Assembly (NCBI GenBank): GCA_958296125.1
Contig: OY282444.1
Location: 3,071,623 to 3,135,622, forward strand
DNA: 64,000 nt
DNA from: an uncultured Poribacteria bacterium
GTDB taxonomy: Bacteria; Poribacteria; WGA-4E; PCPOR2b
Direction: 5' to 3'
The notes under the pieces are model-generated. The model was not told where the DNA came from and made no database searches. It saw only the letters and a program-made list of their open reading frames with translations. Position 1 is the first letter of the stretch. Each line of letters begins with the position of its first letter. A program made the position numbers and the translations under genes. Below, piece after piece: positions 34,579-42,992 of this stretch.

Positions 34579-35008
34579 CGATAATACACAGTCAAGGGGC
34601 CGGTTGATTCTACCTTGTCTGGACCTGATTTGAAGGACTCTGATGGCAATGCCTACCGCTTTTAATATATTTCAAGCAAGCACAATCTTGTTATTGCCGA
34701 GCTGACCGTGAATAAGCCCTAGTTCCCCAGCCAAAGTCCCCGCATTAATTCATGCTTATTTTTTTCAATTTGAACTGTCAGTCGATATAGTATCCTACTT
34801 TGCATTTTTGGAAGAGCCTATAACTCATTATATCCGAAACCACTAGATTTCGCAACATTTCTATCGTGTTAATAGAAACCCTCAATTGACGGACATTCTC
34901 ATTGAGAATCTATGTTCCACCAACTTTTATCTTGCCATTACGCTTGCTGTGTGATAAGATGAATAAACTATACCTAGCAAAAAAAACCAGCCAATTGAGG
35001 AGTCGGTC
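34579..35008. other. 430-base AT-rich divergent intergenic region
   Basis: Holds the promoter at 34932-34960 for the rightward operon and a small near-palindrome, ATTCTCA-T-TGAGAAT, close to 34894-34908 that could be an operator. A short leftward open stretch near 34680-34740 looks protein-like but is not identifiable. No RNA gene was recognised. Confidence 0.4.
34932..34960 (+). promoter_or_regulatory. Sigma70-type promoter for the HEAT/TPR-glmM-yvcK-glmS region
   Basis: TTGCCA at 34932-34937, 17-base spacer, TAAGAT at 34955-34960, 48 bases before the ATG at 35009. Confidence 0.5.
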
Positions 35009-35683
35009 ATGGCAAAGCGCAATGGGTTTTCGGAACTGGCAAAACTGCTAGTCCGTTACCCCGCCCAAGGACAGAGAGAAAAACTGAAGCAGCTTCTACT
35101 ACAGAATTATACGCAAGAAACTATCATTGAGTACTTAACGCATGAAGTCGCTCCAACACGGCAGGCAGCGGCTTATGCACTTGGTATAATTGGTAATAGG
35201 GACGCGATCTCCCCGCTGGTGAAGGCACTTCAGCACAACGACCCGGATATGCGTGCCAATGCGGAACAGGCGTTGTGGGCAATCTGGTTTCGTTCCGGCG
35301 ATAAATCCATCGATGATATGCTTCAAAAAAGTGCCGGATATATCAAGAAAGAACAGTATGCAGAAGCGATTGATCTCTTGACGAAAGTCACGCAGGCAGC
35401 ACCTGAATTCGCCGAAGGATATAACCGAAGAGCAATCGCATATTTTATTTTGGAAGAGTGGGAGCAATCTATTAATGATTGCAAAAAGGTGGTTATACTC
35501 AATCCGGTTCATTTTGGCGCGTTTACGGGGATGGGACAATGCTATCTGAGGCTCGGAAACCTTAGAGAAGCACTAGAAGCCTTCCAGAAGGCGTTAGAGA
35601 TTCATCCGGGGCTCGCTGGTGTCGCACATACGATTTTGCAAATTCAGGATGCGTTGCGTGAGCAGTTTGGACAGAGGCGTTAA
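35009..35683 (+). CDS. HEAT-repeat/TPR protein
   Basis: 224 residues with GAGGAG upstream. Residues about 35-100 form HEAT-like helices (VAPTRQAAAYALGIIGNRDAISPLVKALQHNDPDMRANAEQALWAI). Residues about 108-215 form three TPR units (QYAEAIDLLTKVTQAAPEFAEGYNRRAIAYF; EWEQSINDCKKVVILNPVHFGAFTGMGQCY; NLREALEAFQKALEIHPG). The combination indicates a protein-protein adaptor. It has no signal peptide, so it is probably cytoplasmic. It is followed after eight bases by a membrane protein and then glmM. Confidence 0.82.
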   Translation: MAKRNGFSELAKLLVRYPAQGQREKLKQLLLQNYTQETIIEYLTHEVAPTRQAAAYALGIIGNRDAISPLVKALQHNDPDMRANAEQALWAIWFRSGDKSIDDMLQKSAGYIKKEQYAEAIDLLTKVTQAAPEFAEGYNRRAIAYFILEEWEQSINDCKKVVILNPVHFGAFTGMGQCYLRLGNLREALEAFQKALEIHPGLAGVAHTILQIQDALREQFGQRR

Positions 35684-35691
35684 GAAACCGA

Positions 35692-36483
35692 ATGCACCAT
35701 ATACGCCGCCTTGAAAATCCAGTCCTCAGCCAAGTGATACACCAACAATGGAAATTCAGCAAGATCTGTTTTGCCCTTATTGTACAGAGCTTTCTGTTAC
35801 TGGTCATCTGTCAACTCCTATTTCGTGCAAGGCTGGGACGGTTCACCGATCTAATCTTCCTGTCAGAAGCCCTGCTCGTCCTGATTGTTGCGCCATACCT
35901 GGTGTGTAGCGGACTCAACAAACATTTTGCACCGCTCCTGTCCACAGATTTACAATTGAGTCGAATGCGCCCCCGATGGGTTTGGCTGATCGTCATATTG
36001 GGGAGCCAGATTTACACCTTTTGCTTCCTTGGTCTCGCAGCCCTCCTCTTTACGATTCTCATACCATCAATCAGCAAAATTACCCACCTTGAAGTGGTTC
36101 AACTGCACTTAGTTTTTGGAATTTACATCATTGTGGCTGCCTCAGCTGGCGGATTGTGCTGGCGCATCTTTCGCCATGAACTCTTTGCAACAGAGGCAAC
36201 ATATCTAGGGTGGAGCCTCCTAATCGGCGGTGTGTTTCTGTTAGCACCGTTAGAGCGTTATCTGGAAAATCTCCAACCCATCATTCCACCATTTCTACAT
36301 CTCAACCCACTCAGTGCCGTGTGCCATCTGCTTGAATTTGATGTGTTTAGAACACCTCACTTATACGAACTAACACCGATCCCATCATATTTAGTTGTCT
36401 ATCCGTCATGGTACATCGTTTGCATCTGGCAGATACTAATTGGAATCTGTTGCGTTGCATTGTCATGGTGGAATCGTGTCTGA
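35692..36483 (+). CDS. Polytopic membrane protein, unknown function
   Basis: 263 residues with about six membrane helices at 24-44, 58-74, 98-125, 138-160, 178-195 and 240-258. The general layout (short N-terminus, a cytoplasmic loop of RMRPRW type, last helix near the C-terminus) is like ABC-2-type permease proteins without an ATPase partner nearby. No conserved motif allows a firm call. It starts eight bases after the HEAT/TPR gene and precedes glmM by 26 bases, so all three are likely one transcript. Confidence 0.72.
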   Translation: MHHIRRLENPVLSQVIHQQWKFSKICFALIVQSFLLLVICQLLFRARLGRFTDLIFLSEALLVLIVAPYLVCSGLNKHFAPLLSTDLQLSRMRPRWVWLIVILGSQIYTFCFLGLAALLFTILIPSISKITHLEVVQLHLVFGIYIIVAASAGGLCWRIFRHELFATEATYLGWSLLIGGVFLLAPLERYLENLQPIIPPFLHLNPLSAVCHLLEFDVFRTPHLYELTPIPSYLVVYPSWYIVCIWQILIGICCVALSWWNRV

Positions 36484-36509
36484 ATTTTTGACTAGCAGGA
36501 GCTTGTACA

Positions 36510-37910
36510 TTGAACGAAATAAAATCCCGCGCATCGGGAGAGGACCTAATCATCAGTGTCTCCGGCGTTAGAGGAATAGTTGGTAATGCGTTGGATCCAA
36601 GCCTATTAACCCGTTTTGCTGCGGCATTCGGAACGTTGGTTAAAGGACAAACCGTTGTGGTTGGCAGAGATACGCGGACATCGGGTCCGATGGCACATCA
36701 TGCCGTATTCGCCGGGCTCGTTGCAACCGGCTGCCGGGTGATTGACGTGGGAGTGTGTCCAACGCCGACAGTTTTGCTCATGTCGAAAGCGTTGAATTCA
36801 GATGGAAGCCTCGTGATTACGGCAAGCCACAACCCGATTGATTGGAATGGCATCGAATTTGCCTCTGAATCCGGCAGACTCTTGAGTGAGGCAGAACGCA
36901 CACACCTAATGAGGGTTTACGAGTCAGGGGACTTTAAGCTAGCCGCTTGGGATAAACAAGGCAGCGTTGAGGTAATCGGCACCGCTATCGATCAACATAT
37001 CGCCGGGGTACTCAGTTGTGATTGGGTTATGCAGGATCAAACACGGGCTCAAGGGCTAAAGGTCGTCATCGATTGCGGCAATGGCGCGGGAAGTGTGATT
37101 AGCCCTCGCTTGCTGAGAGAGTTAGGATGTGAAGTTGTTGAACTGAACTGCACTCCCAATGGCTACTTTCCTCGCCCGGCGGAACCAACGCCAGATGCGT
37201 TAAATCAACTCTGCGAAGTTGTCAAATCGGAGGGCGCAGACCTCGGCTTCGCACACGATGCCGATGCCGACCGGTTGGTGCTCGTCTCCGAGGAGGGCAC
37301 TCCGTTAAGCAGTGAATACACTTTCACCCTCGCAGCGGAATTTCTGCTGAATAAACGAAAAGGGGATATGGTCGCTACTGTATCAACCAGCCGCATGTTG
37401 GATGACGTAGCAGATCGGCACGGCGTAAACCTGCACCGGATGCCGGTGGGTGTCGGATTCGTCGTCGAGAAAATGCGAGAAACAGGGGCAGTCATCGGCG
37501 GTGAAGGAACAGGCGGTGTGATTTATCCAGAACTTCAATATACGACCGACGGGGTTGCGTCCATAGCTGCAATTATTCAACTCCTCGCCGAGTCAAACCC
37601 CTCAACGATTTCGGAGGTTATCGGCTCTATCCCAAGTTATGCGATATGCAAGGAGAAATTGGAAGTGCCTTCGCAACAAATCGCTGATGTGGTTCTTCAA
37701 CTCGCTATCGAAACTTATACAGATGAAACACTCGATCTGACTGATGGGATAAAACGGATTTGGGAAGACCGATGGGTCAATATTCGGAAATCCGGCACCG
37801 AGCCGGTTATTCGTGTCTTTAGCGAGGCACAGACTGTTGAGGTGGCTCAAGACCTTTGTGGTTCAACACTTGACACACTAAAATCTTTGATACAACGAGT
37901 CTCTAACTAG
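36510..37910 (+). CDS. glmM: Phosphoglucosamine mutase
   Basis: 466 residues from a TTG start with GCAGGAGC upstream. The alpha-D-phosphohexomutase layout is complete: SVSGVRGIVG near 16-25, the phosphoserine Ser106 in TASHNP, the Mg loop DADADR near 245-250, the sugar-binding GGEGTGGV near 330-337, and the phosphate-binding RKSGTEPVIRVF near the C-terminus. It interconverts glucosamine-6-phosphate and glucosamine-1-phosphate. A phosphomannomutase is possible by sequence, but the presence of yvcK and glmS directly downstream favours GlmM, in the UDP-GlcNAc route to peptidoglycan. Confidence 0.88.
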   Translation: MNEIKSRASGEDLIISVSGVRGIVGNALDPSLLTRFAAAFGTLVKGQTVVVGRDTRTSGPMAHHAVFAGLVATGCRVIDVGVCPTPTVLLMSKALNSDGSLVITASHNPIDWNGIEFASESGRLLSEAERTHLMRVYESGDFKLAAWDKQGSVEVIGTAIDQHIAGVLSCDWVMQDQTRAQGLKVVIDCGNGAGSVISPRLLRELGCEVVELNCTPNGYFPRPAEPTPDALNQLCEVVKSEGADLGFAHDADADRLVLVSEEGTPLSSEYTFTLAAEFLLNKRKGDMVATVSTSRMLDDVADRHGVNLHRMPVGVGFVVEKMRETGAVIGGEGTGGVIYPELQYTTDGVASIAAIIQLLAESNPSTISEVIGSIPSYAICKEKLEVPSQQIADVVLQLAIETYTDETLDLTDGIKRIWEDRWVNIRKSGTEPVIRVFSEAQTVEVAQDLCGSTLDTLKSLIQRVSN

Positions 37911-37935
37911 CTGTCAATCTTTCTTGAATCGTGAG

Positions 37936-37959
37936 GCGTTTCAATTTTTCTTGAAACGC
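37936..37959. terminator. Hairpin after glmM
   Basis: GCGTTTCAA pairs with TTGAAACGC around TTTTTC. A 9-bp stem without a following T run; a weak terminator or processing site between glmM and yvcK. Confidence 0.35.
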
Positions 37960-38021
37960 AAACGTACCCTCAACGTCAATTTTAACAGGTTCTCTTTGTT
38001 CTGTATTGATGGAGGTTTATC

Positions 38022-39260
38022 ATGATAGATGCACTAAAACTGGTCTGCATAGGTGGCGGTACAGGCTTATCTTCCCTATTGAGCGGAATTAAACGACACA
38101 CAAGCAACAGACGCGATCGCTCAGAAATTATTGATATGGATAATTTGGCGGCAATCGTTTCTGTGTCTGACGACGGCGGCAGTTCTGGACGATTGGTTGA
38201 AGAGTTCGATGTGATTCCACCGGGTGATATTCGTCAGCTACTGGTTGCCCTATCCAATGACGATGGGTTACTAGCTAAACTCTTTGAATATCGCTTTTCA
38301 AGTGACGGCGATCTCGGAGGGCATACGGTTGGAAATCTCCTCCTCATTGCACTCACTGAATTAAATAACGGCAGCTTTCCAAAAGCCATCCAAGAAGCAT
38401 CCAAACTGCTCTCCACGCGAGGCAGAATTATACCGGTCAGCCTAGATGGAACCACACTGTGCGCTGAGCTGGTCGATGGTGATATTGTGTGCGGCGAGTC
38501 CAACATCCCGGGGCGAGCCAATCGAAAACCGATTGAGCGCGTCTTTCTGAAACCGCGCGAGAACGGCAAGCAGCATCACGATGAACCTTATGAATGCGCT
38601 GCACATACGGAGGCTGTGGAGACTATCGCTAATGCCGATGCCATTATCATCGGGCCCGGAAGTTTATACACTAGTATCATGCCCAACCTTGTGATCAAGA
38701 AAATCACCCAAACAATCCAATCTTCAGATGCGATGAAAATCTATATCTGCAACGTGATGTCACAGCCGGGCGAAACCGATGGATACTCTGTTACCGACCA
38801 CGTCGAAGCAATCCTGGATCACGCACCCGGGATATCGTTAGATTATATTATTGTGAACAATCAACCGGCACCGGAAAAAATCATCGAAAGGTATGTACAG
38901 AAAGAACTTTCGGGCTTGTTTTCACAGATTAAAATGCACGCAGAAGAAGGGCTCTCTATGCTCAAACAGGAACGCGAAGAAACCATGGATTCCGTATTAT
39001 ATCTAACAGAGTACATCTCCCAGCTTTCCGATGAGACGAAGCAGATGGCAGCCCCAGCGAATGTGCAAATCTTCTATAACCCGGAACAAGATAATCTCGG
39101 TGATATGCGGATTGTGGAGGCGGAACTCATTCGGGATACCACCGTGGTCATTGATAAAGGTGGTCCGCAAACCGTGATCCGCCACCATCCCGAAAAACTT
39201 GCACAAACACTCGTCAAGGTATTGAGCGACCATCCAAAGTTCCATGAACCTGTTTCGTAG
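38022..39260 (+). CDS. yvcK: YvcK/CofD-family protein (gluconeogenesis factor)
   Basis: 412 residues with GGAGG before the ATG. The nucleotide-sugar binding motif is CIGGGTGLSSLLSGIK at about 9-24, then the substrate loop VSVSDDGGSSGRLVEEFDVIPPGDIRQLLVALS near 48-80, HTVGNLLLIAL near 107-117, and IIIGPGSLYTSIMPNL near 210-225. YvcK proteins bind UDP-GlcNAc and link central carbon metabolism with cell-wall synthesis and cell shape. The position between glmM and glmS fits that role well. A second, longer C-terminal helical part (about 300-412) is also typical. Confidence 0.92.
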   Translation: MIDALKLVCIGGGTGLSSLLSGIKRHTSNRRDRSEIIDMDNLAAIVSVSDDGGSSGRLVEEFDVIPPGDIRQLLVALSNDDGLLAKLFEYRFSSDGDLGGHTVGNLLLIALTELNNGSFPKAIQEASKLLSTRGRIIPVSLDGTTLCAELVDGDIVCGESNIPGRANRKPIERVFLKPRENGKQHHDEPYECAAHTEAVETIANADAIIIGPGSLYTSIMPNLVIKKITQTIQSSDAMKIYICNVMSQPGETDGYSVTDHVEAILDHAPGISLDYIIVNNQPAPEKIIERYVQKELSGLFSQIKMHAEEGLSMLKQEREETMDSVLYLTEYISQLSDETKQMAAPANVQIFYNPEQDNLGDMRIVEAELIRDTTVVIDKGGPQTVIRHHPEKLAQTLVKVLSDHPKFHEPVS

Positions 39261-39397
39261 TGGGGCATCCCATTTCCACTTCTACGCCACTAATGAACTA
39301 ATGGGCTTATGGTTCTCACGTTTCACGCTCTTAACGTGTTGCACTTGCTTTTGACATAAGCCAACCTGAAAATAAAGGAATTGAGAAAGGACAAACC

Positions 39398-41221
39398 ATG
39401 TGTGGGATTGTCGGATATATCGGAGATAAATACGCTGATTCTGTTTTGTGGACAGGATTGGAACGACTTCAGTACCGGGGATATGATTCAGCGGGTATGG
39501 CTGTCATCAGTGATGGCGAGTTAGATTTGCGGAAGCGCGCGGGAAAACTGCGTGAACTAGACGAAAGTCTCCGTCAGCATCCGATACGAGGTGCGATTGG
39601 TATCGGGCATACGCGATGGGCAACACACGGGGAGCCGAATGAACGCAATGCTCATCCGCATACCGACGAGGGCAAGACTTTAGCGGTCGTACATAACGGA
39701 ATCATTGAGAACTATCTCCCGCTTAAACGGGAGCTGCAAGGGCGGGGGCATCTATTTGAATCAGATACGGATACAGAAGTGTTGGCACATCTAGTTGAGG
39801 AAGCGGCGGAGGAAGATTTTGTCGATGCCGTTTGCAACGCGCTTCAGCAGGTAGAGGGAACATTTTCAGTCGCTTTTATTCACCAACAGTTTCCGAAGTG
39901 CATCGTGGTTGCGCGACGCGGCAGCCCGCTCATCTTGGGACTTGGAGAGAGAGAAAATTTCGTTGCGTCAGATGTGCCGGCGTTGCTGCCGCACACCCAA
40001 CGGATGGTCTACCTTGAAGATAATCAGGTTGCCGTTCTTACACGGGATCAGGTGGAGGTTCAAACCATGGAGGGCGAGCGGGTCGAACCCCGCCTCCATC
40101 AGATCCGCTTGAGTCCCGACATCGCTGATAAGGGTGACCACCCACACTTCATGCTCAAGGAAATCTACGAGCAACCCAATGTCTTACGGCGCTTACACAA
40201 TATCTATGTCACTGATGAGATGGAGGTCGATTTCGGGATATTGGGATTGAACGATGAATTTCTCGCCCGCGTGAATCGGATCGTCATTCAAGCGTGCGGG
40301 ACATCGTGGCACGCCGGACTAATCGGCAAGTATCTGCTGGAACAGTATGCGTATATCCACACTGAAGTGGACATCTCCTCAGAGTTTCGTTACCGCAACC
40401 CAGTTTTGGAGGGTGATACACTGGTAATCGCTATTTCCCAATCCGGTGAGACCGCCGATACGCTTGAGGGATTGCGTAAGGCAAAGAGCAAGTTTATGCG
40501 CGTATTAGCCTTATGCAACGAGATCAACAGCACTATCGCACGGGAGGCAGATGCGGTTATCGAACTTCATGCCGGACTCGAGATTGGGGTCGCTTCCACC
40601 AAAGCCTATACCGCACAGATTGCAGGGCTTGGGCTACTCGCAATGCACCTAGGCAAGCTAAAAGGGGTATTAACACCCGAAGATATACAGGAATTTCTCC
40701 AAACCCTTAAAAAGGCACCGTCCCTTATGGAGCGAGCCATCCAGCAGCAACAAATCTGTGCCTGTGCGGAGAAATATAGCAATGTAGGGGCGTTCATGTT
40801 TATTGGGCGAAGCTACAATTATCCCAACGCTTTGGAGGGCGCGCTCAAACTCAAGGAAATCTCATACATCCATGCGGCAGGACATCCAGCGGGCGAATTA
40901 AAACATGGTCCCATCGCTTTGATTAACGAAGATGTACCGGTCGTGTGCATTGCCACCAATAGCAGCATCTATCCTAAAACCGTAAGCGCGATCCAAGAAA
41001 TCCGCGCTCGCAACGGGATTGTCATCGCCATCGCGACTGAGGGTAATACAGAGATTCAAGAGTATGCACAAGAGGTGCTCTACATTCCGGATATTGCGGA
41101 GGAGCTTTCCCCACTGCTTGTTGCTATCCCGCTCCAACTGCTCGCCTACTATACCGCTGTTCATCGGGGCTGCGATGTAGACCAACCTCGAAACCTCGCA
41201 AAAAGCGTTACCGTTGAGTAA
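39398..41221 (+). CDS. glmS: Glutamine--fructose-6-phosphate aminotransferase (isomerizing)
   Basis: 607 residues, full length. After Met removal, Cys1 of MCGIVGYIGD is the N-terminal nucleophile of the glutaminase domain (1-220), with GIGHTRWATHGEPNERNAHPH and NGIIENY. Two SIS domains (about 280-420 and 450-590) hold the sugar site: ACGTSWHAGL, SQSGETADTLEGL, EIGVASTKAYTAQ and the C-terminal DQPRNLAKSVTVE. It makes glucosamine-6-phosphate, the entry to UDP-GlcNAc. AAAGGA lies upstream. I see no glmS ribozyme in the 137-base leader. Confidence 0.97.
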   Translation: MCGIVGYIGDKYADSVLWTGLERLQYRGYDSAGMAVISDGELDLRKRAGKLRELDESLRQHPIRGAIGIGHTRWATHGEPNERNAHPHTDEGKTLAVVHNGIIENYLPLKRELQGRGHLFESDTDTEVLAHLVEEAAEEDFVDAVCNALQQVEGTFSVAFIHQQFPKCIVVARRGSPLILGLGERENFVASDVPALLPHTQRMVYLEDNQVAVLTRDQVEVQTMEGERVEPRLHQIRLSPDIADKGDHPHFMLKEIYEQPNVLRRLHNIYVTDEMEVDFGILGLNDEFLARVNRIVIQACGTSWHAGLIGKYLLEQYAYIHTEVDISSEFRYRNPVLEGDTLVIAISQSGETADTLEGLRKAKSKFMRVLALCNEINSTIAREADAVIELHAGLEIGVASTKAYTAQIAGLGLLAMHLGKLKGVLTPEDIQEFLQTLKKAPSLMERAIQQQQICACAEKYSNVGAFMFIGRSYNYPNALEGALKLKEISYIHAAGHPAGELKHGPIALINEDVPVVCIATNSSIYPKTVSAIQEIRARNGIVIAIATEGNTEIQEYAQEVLYIPDIAEELSPLLVAIPLQLLAYYTAVHRGCDVDQPRNLAKSVTVE

Positions 41222-41222
41222 T

Positions 41223-41238
41223 GTAGGTTGGGTTGAAC
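41223..41238. repeat. Dispersed repeat GTAGGTTGGGTTGAAC, copy 1
   Basis: Identical 16-mer occurs at 57105-57120. Here its GTTGGGTT can also pair with AACCCAAC near 41316, so the glmS-cupin gap forms an extended hairpin. Confidence 0.75.
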
Positions 41239-41368
41239 GGTTAAAGTAGATCTCTATCAAGCGCAATAGACGATCCGCCTATCAACAACACCTGCTGAGA
41301 GATAGATCGGGTAAAACCCAACTGCAAAAGGACTTCAGTGGGTTGATTTTCCAAAATCGACAATTCTG

Positions 41369-41393
41369 TGTCGAGATATGAATCTTGACCTAC
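41369..41393 (-). repeat. Dispersed repeat, GTAGGTCGAGATTC family, copy 2
   Basis: The 25-base reverse complement of 44856-44880 with one mismatch. It lies between the convergent glmS and cupin genes, a gap that also contains hairpins ACGGGT/ACCCGT and GTCAGG/CCTGAC near 41392-41442 and no gene. Confidence 0.75.
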
Positions 41394-41460
41394 GGGTTGA
41401 GACCCATACCCGTGAGTCAGGGGTGCTCACCTGACCTCGTGACAATCCGCTGTGGCCGCT

Positions 41461-41859
41461 TTAGCGAAGGGCGTTCCACGGTGCCTCGTCGGCGACATCG
41501 ACTAATTGATAGCCTTCGTCACTGACGCAGGGACCCAAAATCGCAAGTAGCTTCGCGGGAGCGGAGGAGGTGTTGAACGAAGCGTGTACTACGTCAGCGG
41601 GTATAAACACCGAGTCGCCCGCACTCAGCATCTGTTTTTCATCGCGCAGCCACTGTTCTACAGTCCCTTCAATGAGATAAATCACCTCTTCCTGTTCCGG
41701 ATGCTTGTGGAAGTTATGTCCACCGCCGGGCGATAAGCTCACCTCAATGACCACCAAATCCTTCGCACCTGTTGTTTCGGGACGGCTCAGCCACGCCAAG
41801 GCACCCCAGTCCAGTTGTTCACGATCTGCTTCCGCTGCAAGGATAAATTTTCCACTCAT
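41461..41859 (-). CDS. Cupin-domain protein
   Basis: 132 residues from the ATG at 41859, which has AAGGAG; a TTG 18 bases upstream has none. One cupin barrel is present: motif 1 SPGGGHNFHKHPEQEEVIYLIEG near 50-72 gives two His and a Glu for a metal, and motif 2 GDSVFIPADVVHASFN near 85-100 gives the third His. Single-cupin proteins of this length act as small enzymes, isomerases or sugar-acid binding proteins. The gene is divergent from the second PhyH gene. Confidence 0.88.
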   Translation of the reverse strand: MSGKFILAAEADREQLDWGALAWLSRPETTGAKDLVVIEVSLSPGGGHNFHKHPEQEEVIYLIEGTVEQWLRDEKQMLSAGDSVFIPADVVHASFNTSSAPAKLLAILGPCVSDEGYQLVDVADEAPWNALR

Positions 41860-41887
41860 GATAAAATTCTCCTTCAAATTATGTTAA

Positions 41888-41934
41888 AATAATGCGTAAT
41901 AAGAAACTTGACTCCTTACGTATTACGCATTATT
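41888..41934. repeat. Perfect 14-bp inverted repeat upstream of the second PhyH gene
   Basis: AATAATGCGTAATA at 41888-41901 pairs with TATTACGCATTATT at 41921-41934. It lies in the divergent cupin/PhyH control region. The TTACGTATTACGCATTA part resembles sequence at 44807-44823, so it may be a repeat rather than an operator. Confidence 0.6.
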
Positions 41935-42000
41935 CTACATTATAGCGTCCTTACCGTATCCATGTCCATAGTTTAATTGCGAAAAGAAAGGAAGGTTCAC

Positions 42001-42798
42001 ATGACCGATAATGAAAAATTTCTGTTCGATCTTTGGGGTTACGTGGTAGTTGAAGATGTGCTTACGCCAGACGAGGTGACGCTGGCAAACGAGGCGGTTG
42101 ACTACCACACACATCTCATTGCCAACCGCGATCCAGGCTTATCCCACGGATCTAACGAGTTAAAAGGGGCTACGGGCCGCGGGGAATTTCACCAAAATCC
42201 ATTGACCTTTGAGCGACCATGGTGTGAGCCATTTCGACGGATGCTGACGCATCCGCGAGTCGTCGATATCTTCAACGAGATATTGGGCCCCGGCTTTCGG
42301 CTTGACCATGGGCCCGGGCTCATTCAGATGGTCAAGGGGACTGAGGGGCACTGGCTGCACGGCGGGATGACCTTCGATCCAAGCCAATATCACCGATTCG
42401 ATCATGGGCGGATGCAGTGCGGACTCTGTGTTGCTTCGTGGCAGTTGACGGAGGTCCGTGAGGGGGACGGTGGATTCGCATGTGTGCCGGGCAGCCATAA
42501 ATCGAATTACCGCCCGCCTGAACAGGTTTTGTCCACAGAGGATGGGATGGGTTGTATTCGACAAGTTGTCGCGGGCCCTGGTTCCGCCGTTATCTTCAAC
42601 GAAGCGTTGGTGCACGGCACGCTTCCTTGGCAGCCCACCGATCGGGAACGCCGCTCGATCTTGTTCAAATGCTCGCCAGGATTCTTGTCATGGGGCTCGC
42701 CGCACGCTGAGTGCCCCATCGCCGACCCAACGCCGGAGGAATTGGCGATCTACGAACCACCACACCGCACGGGACGCACCACGTTGGGTGAAGGATAG
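42001..42798 (+). CDS. PhyH family protein with HGG in place of the iron-binding HxD
   Basis: 265 residues from the ATG at 42001 with AAGGAAGG; the frame is open eight codons earlier. The overall pattern is that of the PhyH protein at 381: EKFLFDLWGYVVVEDVL, GFRLDHGPGL, PGSHKSNY, VIFNEALVHGTLPW. The proximal His is at about 120 in WLHGGMTF, and the position that normally holds Asp is Gly122. The distal His is about 205, with Arg residues near 215-218 for 2-oxoglutarate. Loss of this Asp is known from Fe/2OG halogenases, where a halide takes the empty site. Alternatives are a different Fe ligand set or a non-catalytic protein. Confidence 0.85.
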   Translation: MTDNEKFLFDLWGYVVVEDVLTPDEVTLANEAVDYHTHLIANRDPGLSHGSNELKGATGRGEFHQNPLTFERPWCEPFRRMLTHPRVVDIFNEILGPGFRLDHGPGLIQMVKGTEGHWLHGGMTFDPSQYHRFDHGRMQCGLCVASWQLTEVREGDGGFACVPGSHKSNYRPPEQVLSTEDGMGCIRQVVAGPGSAVIFNEALVHGTLPWQPTDRERRSILFKCSPGFLSWGSPHAECPIADPTPEELAIYEPPHRTGRTTLGEG

Positions 42799-42817
42799 GA
42801 CCGGGTAAGTGTTTTTC

Positions 42818-42980
42818 TGTAGGAGGGAATTCCAATGCCCGACTGTCGCGATTCAGAGATCGCTCATACAGTGTGTTGAATTTTCGCCAATAGAGGCAGT
42901 CTTTCGTCTAATGAGTCGCGATTTAGAAGGTACGCCTCTTACCGTATATTATTTGTAGGAGGGAATCCGATTCCTGATGC
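42818..42980 (+). repeat. Direct copies of a GTAGGAGGGAAT(T)CC repeat
   Basis: Two copies start at 42818 (TGTAGGAGGGAATTCCAATG) and 42954 (TGTAGGAGGGAATCCGATTC). Between them GTCGCGATTCAGA and GTCGCGATTTAGA also repeat (near 42844 and 42915). The gap upstream of the dockerin gene thus seems built from one dispersed repeat. The ribosome site for 42993 is separate, TAGGAGG at 42982-42988. Confidence 0.6.
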
Positions 42981-42992
42981 TTAGGAGGTAGT

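Noticed and set aside
34680-34755. Short leftward open stretch ending LAGELGLIHGQLGNNKIVLA, recalling TIR-like nucleotide-binding proteins
   Set aside because: It is only about 25 codons long, starts after a stop, and the resemblance rests on a few residues.
39261-39397. glmS ribozyme in the glmS leader
   Set aside because: The 137-base leader lacks a recognisable ribozyme core and a cleavage site in a suitable context.
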